Shown: positions 28,505 to 38,918 of the stretch, piece by piece
Layout: every line of letters begins with the position of its first letter
How positions within the stretch are numbered: position 1 is the stretch's first letter
NCBI RefSeq assembly: GCF_014199525.1
Contig: NZ_JACHNU010000005.1
Span: forward strand, 1 to 64,000
DNA: 64,000 nt
Direction: 5' to 3'
From: Conexibacter arvalis
Lineage (GTDB): Bacteria; Actinomycetota; Thermoleophilia; Solirubrobacterales; Solirubrobacteraceae
Made by a program: the position numbers and the translations under genes
The notes under the pieces: model-generated
Told to the model about the DNA's origin: nothing
Databases searched by the model: none
Seen by the model: the letters and a program-made list of their open reading frames with translations, nothing else

Positions 28505-31500
28505 ATGCACGCATCCGTGCGCTTCCGCGCGCTCGCGGCCACGCTCGGCCTCCTGCTCAGCCTCGCCGGGCTGCTCACCCTCGGCGCGCCGGCTCATGCC
28601 GCCGGCACGCCCAACCTGAGCGCGACGATCGACTCGACGAGAGTCCTCCATGGTGAAACGGTCCCCGTCCGCTTCACCGTGTCGAATCCCGCCGGTCAGC
28701 CGTACGGTTACAACTTGAGCTACCGGGTCGTGCTGCCCGAAGGCGTGACCTACAGGGGCGGCGGCCCGGTCGCGCCGACGCAGATCGCCGGGCCGGGGAG
28801 AGGGGAGACGACGCTGATCTTCCGCAACGTCTCCGACCTGTCGAGAAACGCGACGAACGTGCTCGCCTTCGAGGTCGACTACGACCCCGGCGTCTACGAC
28901 GTCGGCGACAGATTCGACGTCACCGCCGAGGCGTTCGCCAACAGCGACCCGCGCCACGTGCCGAGATTCGACGGCGGCGGCGCGCCGGTCGGCCCGGCCG
29001 CCGACAGCTACACCGGCTGGACGGCCCCGCTGACGGGCACGACGACGATCAACGCGATCGAGGTCGAGAAGGACGAGCCCTCCTGGGAGGGCGAGATCCT
29101 GCGCGGCGTCCACGACCACCAGACCGTCTACACCGTCACGGTCCGCAACAACGAGATCAGACCGACGACCGGCGTCGACCTCGTCGACTACCTGCCGGCC
29201 GGCCTCGAGTTCCTCGGCTGCGGCGGCGCCGGCGTCGACAACAGCAGCGCCGAGGAGTACCCCGGCGCCGGCGAGATCGACGTCGAGTCGCTCGCCGGCT
29301 GCGTCGCGCCGCTGACGGTCGAGACGGTCGACGTCGACCCCGACGGCGCCGGCCCCCTGCCGAGAGCCGTCTACACCAAGGTCACCTGGGACGCCGGCAC
29401 GCTCGCGCCCGGCGCCGAGCGCAGATTCCGCTACCGCGCCGCGATCCCGATCCGCGAGAACACGATGGACTGGGGCGGCGCCGCGCCGGCGATCGACGGC
29501 GCGCAGGCGGTCAACCTCGACAACAACAACGGCCCCGAGACGCGCGACGAGCAGGAGCTGACCAACTACGCGACCGCGAGCGGCGACTACGACGGCCGCG
29601 TGTCGGTCACCGACGGCTTCCACCTGACCCGCACCGCCGAGGACTGGGTCGTCCACAAGGAGGGCTCGACCGACCAGCTGGCCCAGGGCGGCCTGACGAC
29701 GTGGACGCTCACCTTCGAGACCTCCGAGTACCGCTCGGTCAGAGACGCGACCGTCACCGACACGGTCCCCAACGGCCTCTGCCCGCTCGGCGCGATCAAC
29801 CACACGACCGAGAACTCCGCCGACGACGACGAGTGCGACCCGGTGCCGGGCGAGCTGCCGACGGCGCCGTACACCGACGTTACCGAGAACTCCGACGGCA
29901 CCTTCACGGTCACGTGGGACGCCGACGACTTCCCCGAGCTGGCGCAGACCGGCGTCAGCGACCGCTTCACGCTCAGATTCACGACGCGGACGCGCGCCAA
30001 CTGGCAGAGAGACTTCGAGCCGACGACGCCGATCCTGACGCGCGACACGATCGAGAACAGAGTCAGAACGGAGGGCGTCGCGGTCGTCCGCTGCATCGAC
30101 CCGACCAACTGCGATCCCTCCGGCACCGAGATCGTCCACGACGACGGCTACGGCACCGGCACGACGCTGCCCGACGAGAGCAGCGCCGGCCAGGTCGCCG
30201 AGCGTCCCGTGATCGAGAAGCGCGTCGCCGAGTCGGGCACCCAGTGCACGACCGCGACGTACGTGACGACGGTGCCGGTCTACCACCCGGGCGACCGCGT
30301 CTGCTGGAAGCTGCACGTCACCTTCCCGGTCGGCGTCGACACCTCGCCGCAGGCGATTCGCGACTTCCTGCCGCCGGGCGCGACCTTCGAGGCCGGCCAG
30401 GAGGGTCCGCTCAACAGACCGAACGGCCTCAACGACGTGAACGCGACCTTCCACGGCGCCGACGCCGCGAACGGCCTGCTCGCCTGGACGGTCGACAGCG
30501 GCACCGTGCCGACCGGCAGACGGGTCTTCGAGCGCTGGTTCTCGACGATCGTCGAGCCGGCTGGGCCGAACGCCGTCAACGGCGAGGTGCTCGGCAACCT
30601 GATGAAGTTCGCCTCCGAGAACACCGCCGGCGTCTCCGAGCCCCTGCGCGATGCGCGCGACATCAGACTGGTGACGCCGGTGGTCGATCTCGTCAAGGGC
30701 GTGCAGTCGATCGAGCGCTCCGGCAGAGGGACCGTCGGAGGCCCGTTCCCGGCGGACACCGACCACAGAGTCGTGCAGGCGCTCGACAGAGTCACCTACC
30801 GGCTCGACGTCACCAACAGCGGCGGCCAGGACGCCGAGAACGTCACCGTCTGGGACGTGCTGCCGAGCGACTACGACTGCACGCTGCCCGGCGTCACCGA
30901 CTTCTCCCACGGCGGCATCTGCCTCGACGGCGGCGCGGACCCCGACCGGATCGTCTGGACCCTTCCGACGCTCGCCAGAGGCGCCACGACGACGCTCACC
31001 TACACCGCCGTCGTGCCGCACGACATCGGCCCCGCCCGCCAGCTCCACAACAGAGCCGGCGTCACGGCCTACTCGGGCCGCACGAACCTCGACGGCGACT
31101 ACTGGTACTACCCGGCCGACAACATCGACCCGGACAACGCGCCGAGAGCGAACGCGCCGGCCGCCGACGACCCGAGCGACGTCTACACCAACGACGCCGC
31201 GATCTCCAAGAGCGCCACGACCTCGGTCGCGGAGACCGGCAACGCCAGAGCCGGCCAGGCGACGATCGGCGAGGAGATCACCTACACGGTCAGAGTGACG
31301 ATCCCGGCCGGCACGACGCTCGGCTCCAACGCCGTCGTGACCGACCTGCTCGACAGCGCGACGCGCCAGCCGTACGTCAGCGACTCGGCGAGCGCGACGC
31401 TCGACGGCGCTCCGCTGCCGGCCGGCTTCACGCTCGACGACAGCGGCGCGACACCGGTCGTCAGATTCCCCGACGGCTTCAGAGTCGCTCCCGGCGACAG

Positions 31501-34500
31501 AGACGCCGTGCTCGAGATCAGCTTCAGAACGCTGGTCGCCGACGTCGCGGCCAACGCCCGCGGCACGACGCAGCTGTCGAACACGGCGACGCTGAGATGG
31601 ACCGACCCGGACGCCGGGAACCGCACGAGAACGACTCCGGCGGTCAGAACGACGATCGTCGAGCCGCGGCTGTCGCAGAGCAAGAGCGACGACAGAAACC
31701 CCGACCGCGTCATCCCCGGCGAGATCGTCGCGTACACGGTCAGAACCTCGAACGCCTCCGGCACCGGTCTCTCGACCGCCCATCAGGTCGTCGTCACCGA
31801 CGTCGTGCCGAGAGGCCTCACCCCGGTCGGCTCCGACGGCAGAGCGCTCGGCGACGGCGATGCCGTGCCCGAGACGCCGGGCGCCGTCTGGGATGAGACG
31901 ACGAGAACGATCACGTACACGATCGCCAGCCTCGCCCCGGGCGCCAGCAGCGAGCTGAGATACCGCGCCCGGGTCGACGACCCGGCGATCGGCGGCGCCG
32001 AGCTGACCAACAGAGCGGCGGCGCGGACGCAGAGCCTTCCCGACACGGCGCCGGGCAGACGGACGACCGGCGCCGACTACGCGGCCAGCTCGCAGGACAC
32101 GGTCCGCATCCAGGGCGCCCTGGTGGCCAAGTCGGTCACGCCGACGACCGCGACCATCGGCGAGCAGGTCAGATACGAGCTGCGCGTCTCGATACCGGCG
32201 AACATCGCGCTCTACGACGTGACGGTGACGGACCTGCTGCCGCAGCAGATCGCCTTCGACGACTACGTCGAGGAGAGATGCCTCAGCGGCTGCGACACCT
32301 ACGCCGGGGTCCAGACCTACGACGCGGTCGCCAGAGGCGACGGCACGACGACGATCGCCTGGGACCTCGGCGACATCATCGACCCGCTCGAGCAGCCGCG
32401 CGAGGTCCTGCTGACCTACACCGGCCACGTGAAGGAGAGCGACGGCGCCGGCGACGAGATCGTCGCGGGCGACACAGCGGTCAACGTCGCGACCGTCGGC
32501 TCCAACCGCAGCGACAGAGGCGGCTTCGATCCGACCAGAATCCCGACGACGTTCGAGGACCGCTCGCCTGAGACGAGAGCGACCGTCACGGTGATCGAGC
32601 CGAGACTGTCGATCGACAAGCAGGTGCAGGTCGGCTCCGGCAGCTTCTCCGACGGCCCGGCGACCGCCCACGCCGACGACACGCTCACCTACCAGCTGGT
32701 GGTGAGAAACAGCGGCGGCTCGCCGGCCCACGACGTCACCGTCACCGATCGGCCCGACGTCGAGCTGACCGACGTGACGCCGATCGCACAGGCCGGTGTC
32801 AGCGTGACGAAGGAGTGGAGCGCGGCCGACCGCGAGATCAGATGGCTGATCGACGGCCCGATCCCGGCGAACGGGAGCCGGACGCTCAGATACACGGCGA
32901 GATTCGTCGCCGCCGACCAGCTCGGCGACGGGCAGGCGGCCGACAACACCGCCGCGATCCCGAGCTACTTCGGCATCGCCAGAAGCGAGCGCGACGACCA
33001 CCCGGAGGTCGACTATCGCGACTACGACGACGGCGGCAGCGACGACGTGCGCGTGCTGCTCGACTTCCCGACGCTCGAGCTGACCAAGACGACCGGCCTC
33101 GGCGCCGGGCCGTCCTACCCGGAGACCGGGAACGCCGAGGTCGGCCAGGCCTACCCGTGGCGCGTCGTGGTCAGAAACACCTCCGCGACCGCGGCGGCGA
33201 GAGCGGTCGTCGTGACCGACACCCTGCCGGCGAACTGGTCGTACGCGACCGGCTCGTCCAGCGGCGCGGCCGAGCCCGAGGTGACGAGAAACGCGTCGGG
33301 CGACAGACTCGAGTGGACGATCGACTCGCTGGCGCCGAGCGCCACGGTGGCGATCGCCTACAGCGCGGTTCCGTCGCCGGCGGCCGCTGACCAGACCGGC
33401 GGCCTCGACCCGGCCGCGCACGTCAACACCGCGCTCGTCAGCTCCGCGAGAGACGAGGCCGGCAACAGCGGCAACGCCGACGGCCCGTACGGGACGCCGG
33501 AGGACGACGCGAGCGCGACGCTGCGGGTGCCCGAGCTGACGATCGCCAAGACGCCCAAGGGCGGCGCGGCGGTCGCGGGCACCGCGTCGAGCTTCGCGAT
33601 CGCGGTCAGAAACGACGGCGAGGTCTCCGCCCGCAACGTGGAGATCGCCGACGTGCTGCCGGCCGGGCTGAGATACGAGGACGACAGCGCGACCTCCGTC
33701 CCGGCGGGCGCCATCACCGAGAGATCGGTCGATCCCGGACCCGGCGCGGGCGAGACGACGATCGTCTGGCACGTCGACGAGCTGGCGGCCGGCGCGACGA
33801 CGACGATCACCCTCCCGGTGACCGTCGACGCCGACGTGCCCGACGGCACGACGCTGACGAACAGAGCGTCGGCGAGATCGGACGAGAAGCCCGGCCCGGT
33901 CGAGGACACCGGCAGCCTCGACGTGGCAGCCGAGACCGACCTCTCGATCGTCAAGAGCGGCGATGACAGATACGTGCCGGGCGAGGGCTACGAGTGGAGA
34001 CTCCGCGTCCGCAACCTCGGCCCCTCCGACGCGCAGGACGTCGTCGTGACCGACCCGCTGCCGGCCGGGACGAGCTTCGTCTCGGCCGACGGCGGCTGCA
34101 CGCATGCCGCGGGCACGGTCAGATGCGAGATCGGCACCGCGCCGGTCGGCTACGACAGAACGTTCACGCTGAGAGTCGCGGTCGACGAGGACGCGACCGG
34201 TCCGCTCGAGAACACCGCGACGGTCGCGACCACCACGACCGACACCGACCCCGACAACGACAGATCGACCCATGGGCCGACGGCCGACCCGCTCGCCGAC
34301 GTGACCGTCGAGAAGACGGCGGAGCCGAGCGCGATCGCGAGATTCGGCCAGACCGTCTTCACGCTGACGGTCCGCAACGTCGGCCCGTCGGTCGCGCGCG
34401 ACGTCGAGCTGGAGGACGCGCTGCCGGCCGGCCTCGGCTTCGTCGCGGTCGACGACAACCGCTGCACCGAGGCGGCGGGGACGATCGGCTGCGCCTTCGG

Positions 34501-36181
34501 CGACCTGCCGGTCGACGCCCCGATCGTCGTCCGCATCACCGCCACCGGCGAGCTGGAGGGCGCGTGGACGAACACGGCGACGGTCACGACGACGACGCCG
34601 CAGCCTCCGGGCGGCGGCGAGCCCGACAGCGACGACGCGATCGTGAACGTCGGCCCGGTCGCCGAGCTGGGGATCGTCAAGTCCGGCCCGGCGACGGTCG
34701 CCGCCGGCGGTGAGATCACCTGGCGGCTGGAGGTGACCAACAACGGGCCCGACCCGGCCACCGGCGTCACCGTGACCGACGCGCTGCCGGCCGGCACGAC
34801 GTTCGTCGCGGCGAGCGCCGGCTGCGCCGAGGCCGGCGGGACGGTCACCTGCGCGGTCGGCGATCTCGCCGTCGGCGAGAGCGCGGCGCTGGAGATCACC
34901 GCGACCGCGCCGATCGCGCTCGCCTCGACGACGGTAGTCAACACGGCCGCGGTCAGAGGCGATCAGATCGACGAGGATCCGTCCAACGACCGCGACGAGG
35001 CGATCACCGAGATCGGCCCGTCGACCGACCTGGCGATCGTCAAGCAGGGCCCGGCCGAGGTCGCGGCGGGCGGCACGGCCGCCTGGACGCTCGTCGTCAC
35101 CAACCACGGCCCGAGCACGGCGACCGGCGTCGTCGTCGCCGACGCGCTGCCGGCCGGCGTGACGTTCGGCTCGGCGACCCCGACCCAGGGCGCCGCCTGC
35201 ACGGCCGTCGGCCAGCAGGTGACGTGCCCGATCGGGACGCTCGCCGCCGGCGCGAGCGCGCAGGTCCAGGTGACCGGCGCGGTCGACGCCGCGCTGGAGG
35301 GCCAGACGCTCGTCAACGTCGCCGCGGTGACCGGCGAGCAGCCCGACCCGAACCCGGGCAACGACAGAAGCGAGCTGCCGACGCGCGTCGGGCCGCCGGA
35401 TGCGGGCAACTACGATCTCGCGCTCGACAAGCGGCTCGCGCCGGACGCGAGACCGGCGCTCGGCGCCACCTTCGGCTACGAGCTGGCGGTGACGAACGCC
35501 GGCCCGGCGAAGGGCGAGGCGGTGACGGTGACCGACACCGTGCCGAAGGCGCTGAAGGTGCGCTCGGCGAACGTGCCGGGCGGCAGCTGCTCCGTCAGAG
35601 GCCAGCTCGTCAGATGCGCGCTCGGCACGGTCGCGGCCGGTGAGACGCGGACGGTCGCGCTGCGCGTGACCGCGCTCGCTGCCGGCACGGTCCGCAACAC
35701 CGCTACGGTCGCCGCGCAGGTGGCCGACCGCGATCCGGCCAACGACCGCTCGACCGCCACGGTGCGGATCGCGGCGCCGAGAGCGGCGCTGCGCCTGCAG
35801 AAGCGCGTGGTCGGGAGAGCGAGCGTCAGACGCGGGGCGGTCGTCCGCTACCGCATCAGAGCGACGAACGCGAGCCGCAACGCGGCGGCTGGCGTGGTCG
35901 TCTGCGATCGGCTCCCGCGCGGCCTCGCGGTCCGCTCGAAGGGCGGCGGCAGACTGCGCCGCGGCAACCTCTGCTGGACGGTCGGGATGCTGCCGGGCAG
36001 AGCGTCGCGGACGTTCACGTTCAGCGCGCGCGTGCTGTCGGACGCGAGCGGCGTGCGGATCGCGAACGTCGCGACGGTGACCGCCTCCAACGCGCCGCGC
36101 CGCAGAGCGCGGGCCGTCGTGCGGATCAGCGACGGCGGCATCCTGCCGGGCTTCGCGAGAGGCGGCGGCGTGACCGGGTAG
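28505..36181 (+). CDS. Giant secreted DUF11-repeat surface protein
   Basis: A 2,558-residue protein with a signal peptide (RALAATLGLLLSLAGLLTLG, cleavage near APAHA-AG) and about 16 DUF11 (TIGR01451-type) beta-sandwich repeats. The repeats are recognised by recurring VTDxLPxG strands such as VTDALPAGTTFVAA and VADALPAGVTFGSA, each followed by a Cys-containing or LAPG segment. The last 130 residues are Arg-rich and end GGILPGFARGGGVTG. No sortase motif or membrane anchor is clear. It is probably a cell-surface or matrix adhesin. ATG 28505 is preferred over 28469 because it starts the signal peptide. AGA supplies a large share of its Arg codons. Confidence 0.9.
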   Translation: MHASVRFRALAATLGLLLSLAGLLTLGAPAHAAGTPNLSATIDSTRVLHGETVPVRFTVSNPAGQPYGYNLSYRVVLPEGVTYRGGGPVAPTQIAGPGRGETTLIFRNVSDLSRNATNVLAFEVDYDPGVYDVGDRFDVTAEAFANSDPRHVPRFDGGGAPVGPAADSYTGWTAPLTGTTTINAIEVEKDEPSWEGEILRGVHDHQTVYTVTVRNNEIRPTTGVDLVDYLPAGLEFLGCGGAGVDNSSAEEYPGAGEIDVESLAGCVAPLTVETVDVDPDGAGPLPRAVYTKVTWDAGTLAPGAERRFRYRAAIPIRENTMDWGGAAPAIDGAQAVNLDNNNGPETRDEQELTNYATASGDYDGRVSVTDGFHLTRTAEDWVVHKEGSTDQLAQGGLTTWTLTFETSEYRSVRDATVTDTVPNGLCPLGAINHTTENSADDDECDPVPGELPTAPYTDVTENSDGTFTVTWDADDFPELAQTGVSDRFTLRFTTRTRANWQRDFEPTTPILTRDTIENRVRTEGVAVVRCIDPTNCDPSGTEIVHDDGYGTGTTLPDESSAGQVAERPVIEKRVAESGTQCTTATYVTTVPVYHPGDRVCWKLHVTFPVGVDTSPQAIRDFLPPGATFEAGQEGPLNRPNGLNDVNATFHGADAANGLLAWTVDSGTVPTGRRVFERWFSTIVEPAGPNAVNGEVLGNLMKFASENTAGVSEPLRDARDIRLVTPVVDLVKGVQSIERSGRGTVGGPFPADTDHRVVQALDRVTYRLDVTNSGGQDAENVTVWDVLPSDYDCTLPGVTDFSHGGICLDGGADPDRIVWTLPTLARGATTTLTYTAVVPHDIGPARQLHNRAGVTAYSGRTNLDGDYWYYPADNIDPDNAPRANAPAADDPSDVYTNDAAISKSATTSVAETGNARAGQATIGEEITYTVRVTIPAGTTLGSNAVVTDLLDSATRQPYVSDSASATLDGAPLPAGFTLDDSGATPVVRFPDGFRVAPGDRDAVLEISFRTLVADVAANARGTTQLSNTATLRWTDPDAGNRTRTTPAVRTTIVEPRLSQSKSDDRNPDRVIPGEIVAYTVRTSNASGTGLSTAHQVVVTDVVPRGLTPVGSDGRALGDGDAVPETPGAVWDETTRTITYTIASLAPGASSELRYRARVDDPAIGGAELTNRAAARTQSLPDTAPGRRTTGADYAASSQDTVRIQGALVAKSVTPTTATIGEQVRYELRVSIPANIALYDVTVTDLLPQQIAFDDYVEERCLSGCDTYAGVQTYDAVARGDGTTTIAWDLGDIIDPLEQPREVLLTYTGHVKESDGAGDEIVAGDTAVNVATVGSNRSDRGGFDPTRIPTTFEDRSPETRATVTVIEPRLSIDKQVQVGSGSFSDGPATAHADDTLTYQLVVRNSGGSPAHDVTVTDRPDVELTDVTPIAQAGVSVTKEWSAADREIRWLIDGPIPANGSRTLRYTARFVAADQLGDGQAADNTAAIPSYFGIARSERDDHPEVDYRDYDDGGSDDVRVLLDFPTLELTKTTGLGAGPSYPETGNAEVGQAYPWRVVVRNTSATAAARAVVVTDTLPANWSYATGSSSGAAEPEVTRNASGDRLEWTIDSLAPSATVAIAYSAVPSPAAADQTGGLDPAAHVNTALVSSARDEAGNSGNADGPYGTPEDDASATLRVPELTIAKTPKGGAAVAGTASSFAIAVRNDGEVSARNVEIADVLPAGLRYEDDSATSVPAGAITERSVDPGPGAGETTIVWHVDELAAGATTTITLPVTVDADVPDGTTLTNRASARSDEKPGPVEDTGSLDVAAETDLSIVKSGDDRYVPGEGYEWRLRVRNLGPSDAQDVVVTDPLPAGTSFVSADGGCTHAAGTVRCEIGTAPVGYDRTFTLRVAVDEDATGPLENTATVATTTTDTDPDNDRSTHGPTADPLADVTVEKTAEPSAIARFGQTVFTLTVRNVGPSVARDVELEDALPAGLGFVAVDDNRCTEAAGTIGCAFGDLPVDAPIVVRITATGELEGAWTNTATVTTTTPQPPGGGEPDSDDAIVNVGPVAELGIVKSGPATVAAGGEITWRLEVTNNGPDPATGVTVTDALPAGTTFVAASAGCAEAGGTVTCAVGDLAVGESAALEITATAPIALASTTVVNTAAVRGDQIDEDPSNDRDEAITEIGPSTDLAIVKQGPAEVAAGGTAAWTLVVTNHGPSTATGVVVADALPAGVTFGSATPTQGAACTAVGQQVTCPIGTLAAGASAQVQVTGAVDAALEGQTLVNVAAVTGEQPDPNPGNDRSELPTRVGPPDAGNYDLALDKRLAPDARPALGATFGYELAVTNAGPAKGEAVTVTDTVPKALKVRSANVPGGSCSVRGQLVRCALGTVAAGETRTVALRVTALAAGTVRNTATVAAQVADRDPANDRSTATVRIAAPRAALRLQKRVVGRASVRRGAVVRYRIRATNASRNAAAGVVVCDRLPRGLAVRSKGGGRLRRGNLCWTVGMLPGRASRTFTFSARVLSDASGVRIANVATVTASNAPRRRARAVVRISDGGILPGFARGGGVTG

Positions 36182-36295
36182 GCGGGCGACGCGCGCCGGC
36201 AAGGTGTTGTGGCGACCCTCGGTCGGCGCGCCCGCCCCGCCCGCCCGCCAGCGTCGGGCCGTGACCGATACGGCCCGGCGCCGGCGGGCCGACCC

Positions 36296-36344
36296 GATGA
36301 GGTGCGATCTCTGGTCGCTGAGCGACCGGAAATCGCACCTCATC
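36296..36344. repeat. 49-nt palindrome 4, after the DUF11 gene
   Basis: The arms are 23 nt around TGA, with 21 of 23 pairs complementary, and both mismatches are transitions. It starts GATGAGGTGCGATC and ends ATCGCACCTCATC. It sits 115 nt after the giant gene and 60 nt before the next start, where it could also act as a terminator. Confidence 0.92.
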
Positions 36345-36356
36345 GCGGTCGGAACC

Positions 36357-36395
36357 TTGATTGGTTGATTGCGCACGCAACGAACCTGCTACCGT
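36357..36395 (+). promoter_or_regulatory. Candidate promoter of the flavin monooxygenase-like gene
   Basis: Two TTGATT copies (36357-36362, 36365-36370) precede TACCGT (36390-36395), with 19 bp from the second copy. ATG 36404 follows 8 nt later with no ribosome binding site. TTGCG-CA-CGCAA (36369-36380) forms a short dyad between the elements. Confidence 0.4.
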
Positions 36396-36403
36396 GAGCG
36401 ATC

Positions 36404-37447
36404 ATGGAACTCGGACTCGCCACCTTCGCCGACCTCGCCGCCGGCATCTCACCGCAGGAGCGGATGCGCAACCTGATCGAGGAAGCGCGGCTGGCCGACC
36501 AGCTCGGCCTCGACGTCTTCGCGATCGGCGAGCACCACCGCCCCGACTTCGCGGTCTCCGCGCCGGCCGTCGCACTCGGCGCCGCGGCCGTCGCGACGGA
36601 GCGGATCCGTCTCTCCAGCGCCGTCACCGTGCTCAGCTCCGACGACCCGGTGCGCGTCTTCCAGCAGTTCGCCGAGGTCGACCTGCTGTCGGGCGGCCGC
36701 GCCGAGATCATGGCCGGCCGCGGCTCGTTCATCGAGTCGTTCCCGCTGTTCGGCTACGACCTCGACGACTACGACGAGCTCTACGACGAGAAGCTCAGAC
36801 TGCTGCTCGCGATCCGCGACGGCGAGCGCGTCACCTGGCAGGGGCGCCACCGCGCCCCGCTCCAGGAGGCCGGCGTCTGGCCGCGTCCGGTCCAGGACCC
36901 GCTCCCGGTCTGGGTCGCCGTCGGCGGCTCGCCGGAGTCGGTCGTGCGCGCCGGGACGCTCGGGCTGCCGCTGACGATCGCGATCATCGGCGGGCTGCCG
37001 GAGCGGTTCGCGCCGCTCGTCGAGCTCTACCGCGAGGCGTGGGCGGCCGCCGGACACGACCCGGCCGAGGCGCGCGTCGCGATCAACACCCACGCGTTCG
37101 TGGGGGAGACGCTGAAGGAGGCCGACGACGCCTTCGCCGTCCCGTACCTGCGGATGATGAACCGGATCGGCAGAGAGCGCGGCTGGCCGCCGTCCGGCCG
37201 CCAGCAGTACGAGGCGATGCGCTCGCCGCGCGCCGCGCTGGCCGTCGGCGAGCCGGAGGCGGTCGCCGAGAAGATCCTGATGGAGCACACGCTCTTCGAC
37301 AACGATCGCTACATCGGCCAGATGAGCGTCGGCGCCGTCGAGCACAAGGACGTGCTGCGCTCGATGGAGCTGTTCGGCACCAAGGTCGCGCCGCTTGTCC
37401 GCGCCGAGGTCGCCCGCCGCGAGGCGAGCGCGGCGAGCCCGGCCTGA
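36404..37447 (+). CDS. LLM class flavin-dependent oxidoreductase (luciferase-like)
   Basis: A 347-residue TIM-barrel FMN enzyme of the bacterial luciferase-like group. It has EEARLADQLGLDVFAIGEHH, IRLSSAVTVLSSDDPVRV, then DLLSGGRAEIMAGRGSFIES and PVWVAVGGSPESVVRAG. It resembles the single-subunit family with a C-terminal VGEPEAVAEKIL segment. It should use reduced flavin and O2 on an unknown substrate. It is monocistronic. Confidence 0.92.
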   Translation: MELGLATFADLAAGISPQERMRNLIEEARLADQLGLDVFAIGEHHRPDFAVSAPAVALGAAAVATERIRLSSAVTVLSSDDPVRVFQQFAEVDLLSGGRAEIMAGRGSFIESFPLFGYDLDDYDELYDEKLRLLLAIRDGERVTWQGRHRAPLQEAGVWPRPVQDPLPVWVAVGGSPESVVRAGTLGLPLTIAIIGGLPERFAPLVELYREAWAAAGHDPAEARVAINTHAFVGETLKEADDAFAVPYLRMMNRIGRERGWPPSGRQQYEAMRSPRAALAVGEPEAVAEKILMEHTLFDNDRYIGQMSVGAVEHKDVLRSMELFGTKVAPLVRAEVARREASAASPA

Positions 37448-37650
37448 GCGGCGGTCGGCCGCGGCCTCGCCGGCTTGCGCGAGCCCCGGCCGCGGGCGGT
37501 GGCGCCGGCAGCGGCGAGCCCGGCCGCGGCCGGTCGCGAGCGACATTGAGCGGGCCCGGCTCGCGAGCGGCGCGCTCGTCGCGCAGGACTTCCGTCCAGT
37601 TCCGGCCAGGCGCGATTGAAGCCGGCCGGCGCGGTCGTCATGATCGGCGC

Positions 37651-38511
37651 GTGCAATCGCTTCGACTCGACCGGCGCGGCCTGCTGCAGGCGGGCGCCGC
37701 CGGCGCCGCCGCCGTCACCGTCGCGGGCGGCTGGCAGCTGACGGAGGGCGTCGCGCTCGCGGCGCCGCTGCCCGACCACCTCCGCCGCGCGACCTGGAGC
37801 AACCTCGCCGACGGCGCCTTCGAGCTGCTCGCCGGAGACCGCGCGCTGCCGCTGCGGCTGACGCGGGTCGCCGACCTGCCGGTCGCCGCGTCGATCCCGG
37901 CGCTGCGCGGCCACGACGGCGCCTTCCTGCTGACCTTCGACGGCCCCGCGGGGATCGAGGGCGGCCTCCACCGGCTGCGCCATGCGCAGCTCGGCGAGCT
38001 CGAGCTGTTCGTCGCGCCGGTCGCGAGGGAGGCGGCGACGCGCAGCTACGAGGCGGTCGTCGACCGCACGATCCGGATCGCCGGGATCAACGAGGAGCCG
38101 GTCGTCGTCGACCCGGCGCGCGTCGTCCAGCCGTCCGGCGGCCCGAGCCCCGCGGCCGTCGCGGCGTCCGGCGCGCCCGTGGCGGGGCGCCGCCCGGTCG
38201 CGCCCCGGCGCCCGCGCGTGACCCGCGCCGCCGTCAGACGCGGGACCGCCCGCCGCGTCGCGGTCGCGGAGCTGCGGCTCGCCGACGCCGGCGCGGTCGT
38301 CGCCGCGAGCGCGGCGCTGCGCCGCGACGGCAGGCTGGTCGCGCGCGCGACGGCGAGACCGCGCTCCGGCCCCGGCGGCCGCCGCCTGCGGCTGCGCTTC
38401 GCGGCGCGCAGAGGGCGGACGCTCGCCCGCGGCCGTCATCAGCTGACGGTGACGCTGGTCGCCCGCGACGGCACGCGCACGACCATCCGCCGGACGGTGA
38501 CCGTCGCGTGA
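37651..38511 (+). CDS. DUF6916 domain protein with Tat-like signal
   Basis: A 286-residue protein that starts with a Tat-like signal LDRRGLLQAGAAGAAAVTVA. A DUF6916-type domain follows (residues 40-145, with FELLAGDRALPLRLTRV, LTFDGPAGIEGGLHRLRHAQ and LELFVAPV). The tail is an Arg/Ala-rich beta domain (about 185-286). It starts at GTG 37651, and its stop overlaps the next DUF6916 gene. It faces the collar-protein genes, suggesting a shared extracytoplasmic role. The family function is unknown. Confidence 0.75.
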   Translation: MQSLRLDRRGLLQAGAAGAAAVTVAGGWQLTEGVALAAPLPDHLRRATWSNLADGAFELLAGDRALPLRLTRVADLPVAASIPALRGHDGAFLLTFDGPAGIEGGLHRLRHAQLGELELFVAPVAREAATRSYEAVVDRTIRIAGINEEPVVVDPARVVQPSGGPSPAAVAASGAPVAGRRPVAPRRPRVTRAAVRRGTARRVAVAELRLADAGAVVAASAALRRDGRLVARATARPRSGPGGRRLRLRFAARRGRTLARGRHQLTVTLVARDGTRTTIRRTVTVA

Positions 38512-38816
38512 TCGAGCACGACCTCGCGCAGCTGAGCGCCGAGCTGTTCGCGCCGCATGTCGGCGAGCCGTTCGCCGTGCGGGCGGAGGGGCAGATCGAG
38601 CTCACGCTGGTGCTGACCGAGGCGTGCACGCTGCGCGACGCCGCCTCCGGCGAGCGCCGCGCACCGTTCTCGCTGGCTTTCAGAGGCCCGGAGGCTCCGC
38701 TGCTGGCGCAGCAGATCGTGCCGCTCGAGCACCCGGTGCTCGGTCGGCTCGACCTCTTCCTGGTGCCGCTCGGCGTCGACGCCGACGGCGCTCGCTACGA
38801 GGCCGTCTTCACCTGA
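38508..38816 (+). CDS. DUF6916 family protein
   Basis: This 102-residue protein consists only of the DUF6916-type domain: LAPHVGEPF-like start, APFSLAFRGPEAPLLAQQIV, HPVLGRLDLFLVPLGVD and YEAVFT. It aligns along its full length with the core of the preceding, Tat-exported protein, so the pair probably arose by duplication. It has no signal peptide. GTG 38508 overlaps the upstream stop. Confidence 0.75.
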   Translation: MIEHDLAQLSAELFAPHVGEPFAVRAEGQIELTLVLTEACTLRDAASGERRAPFSLAFRGPEAPLLAQQIVPLEHPVLGRLDLFLVPLGVDADGARYEAVFT

Positions 38817-38918
38817 GCGACGGGCGCGGCGCGGTCGCGGGCGCCGGCGCGGGCCCGCGCGCGTACGGCGCGGGGCCTGCGCGGCGAGCATGCGGCGCGT
38901 GGCCCGGGATGCGCGCGG

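Noticed and set aside
28322-36376. A 2,684-codon open frame on the minus strand
   Set aside because: It is the antisense shadow of the DUF11 gene. In GC-rich DNA the opposite frame rarely meets stops. The product is Arg/Asp/Gly-rich without domains, while the plus frame has a signal peptide and 16 recognisable repeats.
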